Of a stretch of DNA of 14,773 nucleotides, positions 14,478-14,773 are shown piece after piece. Within the stretch, counting starts at the first letter, position 1, and the number at the start of each line of letters is the position of its first letter. The DNA is from an archaeon (GTDB lineage: Archaea > Asgardarchaeota > Hermodarchaeia > Hermodarchaeales > Hermodarchaeaceae), in contig JABXGU010000452.1 of the NCBI GenBank assembly GCA_016550415.1, positions 1 to 14,773 on the forward strand, given 5' to 3'. The notes below the pieces were generated by a model that was not told where the DNA came from, did no database searches, and worked only from the letters and a program-made list of their open reading frames with translations. The position numbers and the translations under genes were made by a program.

Positions 14478-14773
14478 ATGATGGTTCAAGAAGCGGTCAT
14501 ACTTTCAGATTTGGACGGGACTCTGCTAGATGTTCGGGAGCGTTTTGCAAATGCACAAGCCGCTACTCTACTCAGTTTAGGTCATAGAATTCCTGTGAAT
14601 CGTCTTCAAAGTCTATATCGATTTTGCCTTGATGCAGACAAGTTACTCGACATTCTTGGAATCACACTTACCGCTGAAGAACTCAATCAATATTATGTCC
14701 GCATTAGTAACGAGTTCTTAGCGAATTGGCATCACTCGAAATTGATACCCGGAGTTAAAGAAGCCTTTGAAAA
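14478..14773 (+). CDS. HAD-superfamily phosphatase, 3'-truncated by window edge
   Basis: The frame reads MMVQEAVILSDLDGTLLDVR and continues open to the window end, giving 98 complete codons. DLDGT is HAD motif 1, with the nucleophile Asp and the acid/base Asp two residues later. The following helical part (ANAQAATLLSLGHRI ... LIPGVKEAFE) resembles the cap of the phosphoglycolate-phosphatase-like subgroup, where a PGV turn follows the cap. The ATG at 14478 is 11 bases after the malic enzyme stop. A TTG at 14463 overlaps that stop in frame and has AAAGGG six bases upstream, so it is a serious alternative start. Co-transcription with malic enzyme is likely. The substrate is unknown because most of the protein lies outside the window. 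Confidence 0.8.
   Translation, partial: MMVQEAVILSDLDGTLLDVRERFANAQAATLLSLGHRIPVNRLQSLYRFCLDADKLLDILGITLTAEELNQYYVRISNEFLANWHHSKLIPGVKEAFE

Noticed and set aside
1..14773. CRISPR arrays, insertion sequences, prophage genes, rRNA or tRNA genes
   Set aside because: No spaced direct repeats, transposase or integrase motifs, terminal inverted repeats or RNA gene signatures were found on either strand.

Overview
The window looks archaeal, and most likely Asgard. It holds two tandem Ras/Rab-type small GTPases with all five G boxes and the Asgard-style DFAGEERF switch II. Beside them are an archaeal-type geranylgeranyl reductase, a polyprenyl synthase and a UbiA/MenA prenyltransferase. Many genes start with TTG behind purine-rich ribosome binding sites, and one gene has a TATA box about 25 bases before its start codon. 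The lineage within Asgard cannot be settled from this sequence.

Layout. Bases 1-4540 (plus strand) carry four isoprenoid or membrane genes: a geranylgeranyl reductase cut by the window edge, a DoxX/DoxD-like membrane protein, a long-chain polyprenyl diphosphate synthase and a MenA-like prenyltransferase. Together they suggest assembly, and perhaps partial saturation, of a prenylquinone. Bases 4581-8840 (minus strand) read, in transcription order, LarC, LarE, a HEAT-repeat protein and a fucose/arabinose-isomerase-like protein. LarB is divergent from LarC (8910-9695, plus). LarB, LarC and LarE make the nickel-pincer nucleotide cofactor, but no LarA-type racemase is present here.

Bases 9798-12918 (plus) form the most unusual part. 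A protein with a zinc-binding head and a body that resembles a DENN core by eye is followed by an eight-helix membrane protein and two paralogous Ras-like GTPases. This could be an archaeal GTPase module with its own candidate regulator and membrane anchor. Bases 13105-14466 encode a short malic enzyme. It is followed, almost overlapping, by the start of a HAD-family phosphatase that runs off the window end.

Coding density is high. The largest gap is 220 bases (12114-12333), which holds T-rich terminator-like tracts. No tRNA, rRNA, CRISPR array, insertion sequence or phage gene was seen. An exact 11-bp inverted repeat lies upstream of the malic enzyme gene, and a 10-bp hairpin follows the DoxX-like gene.
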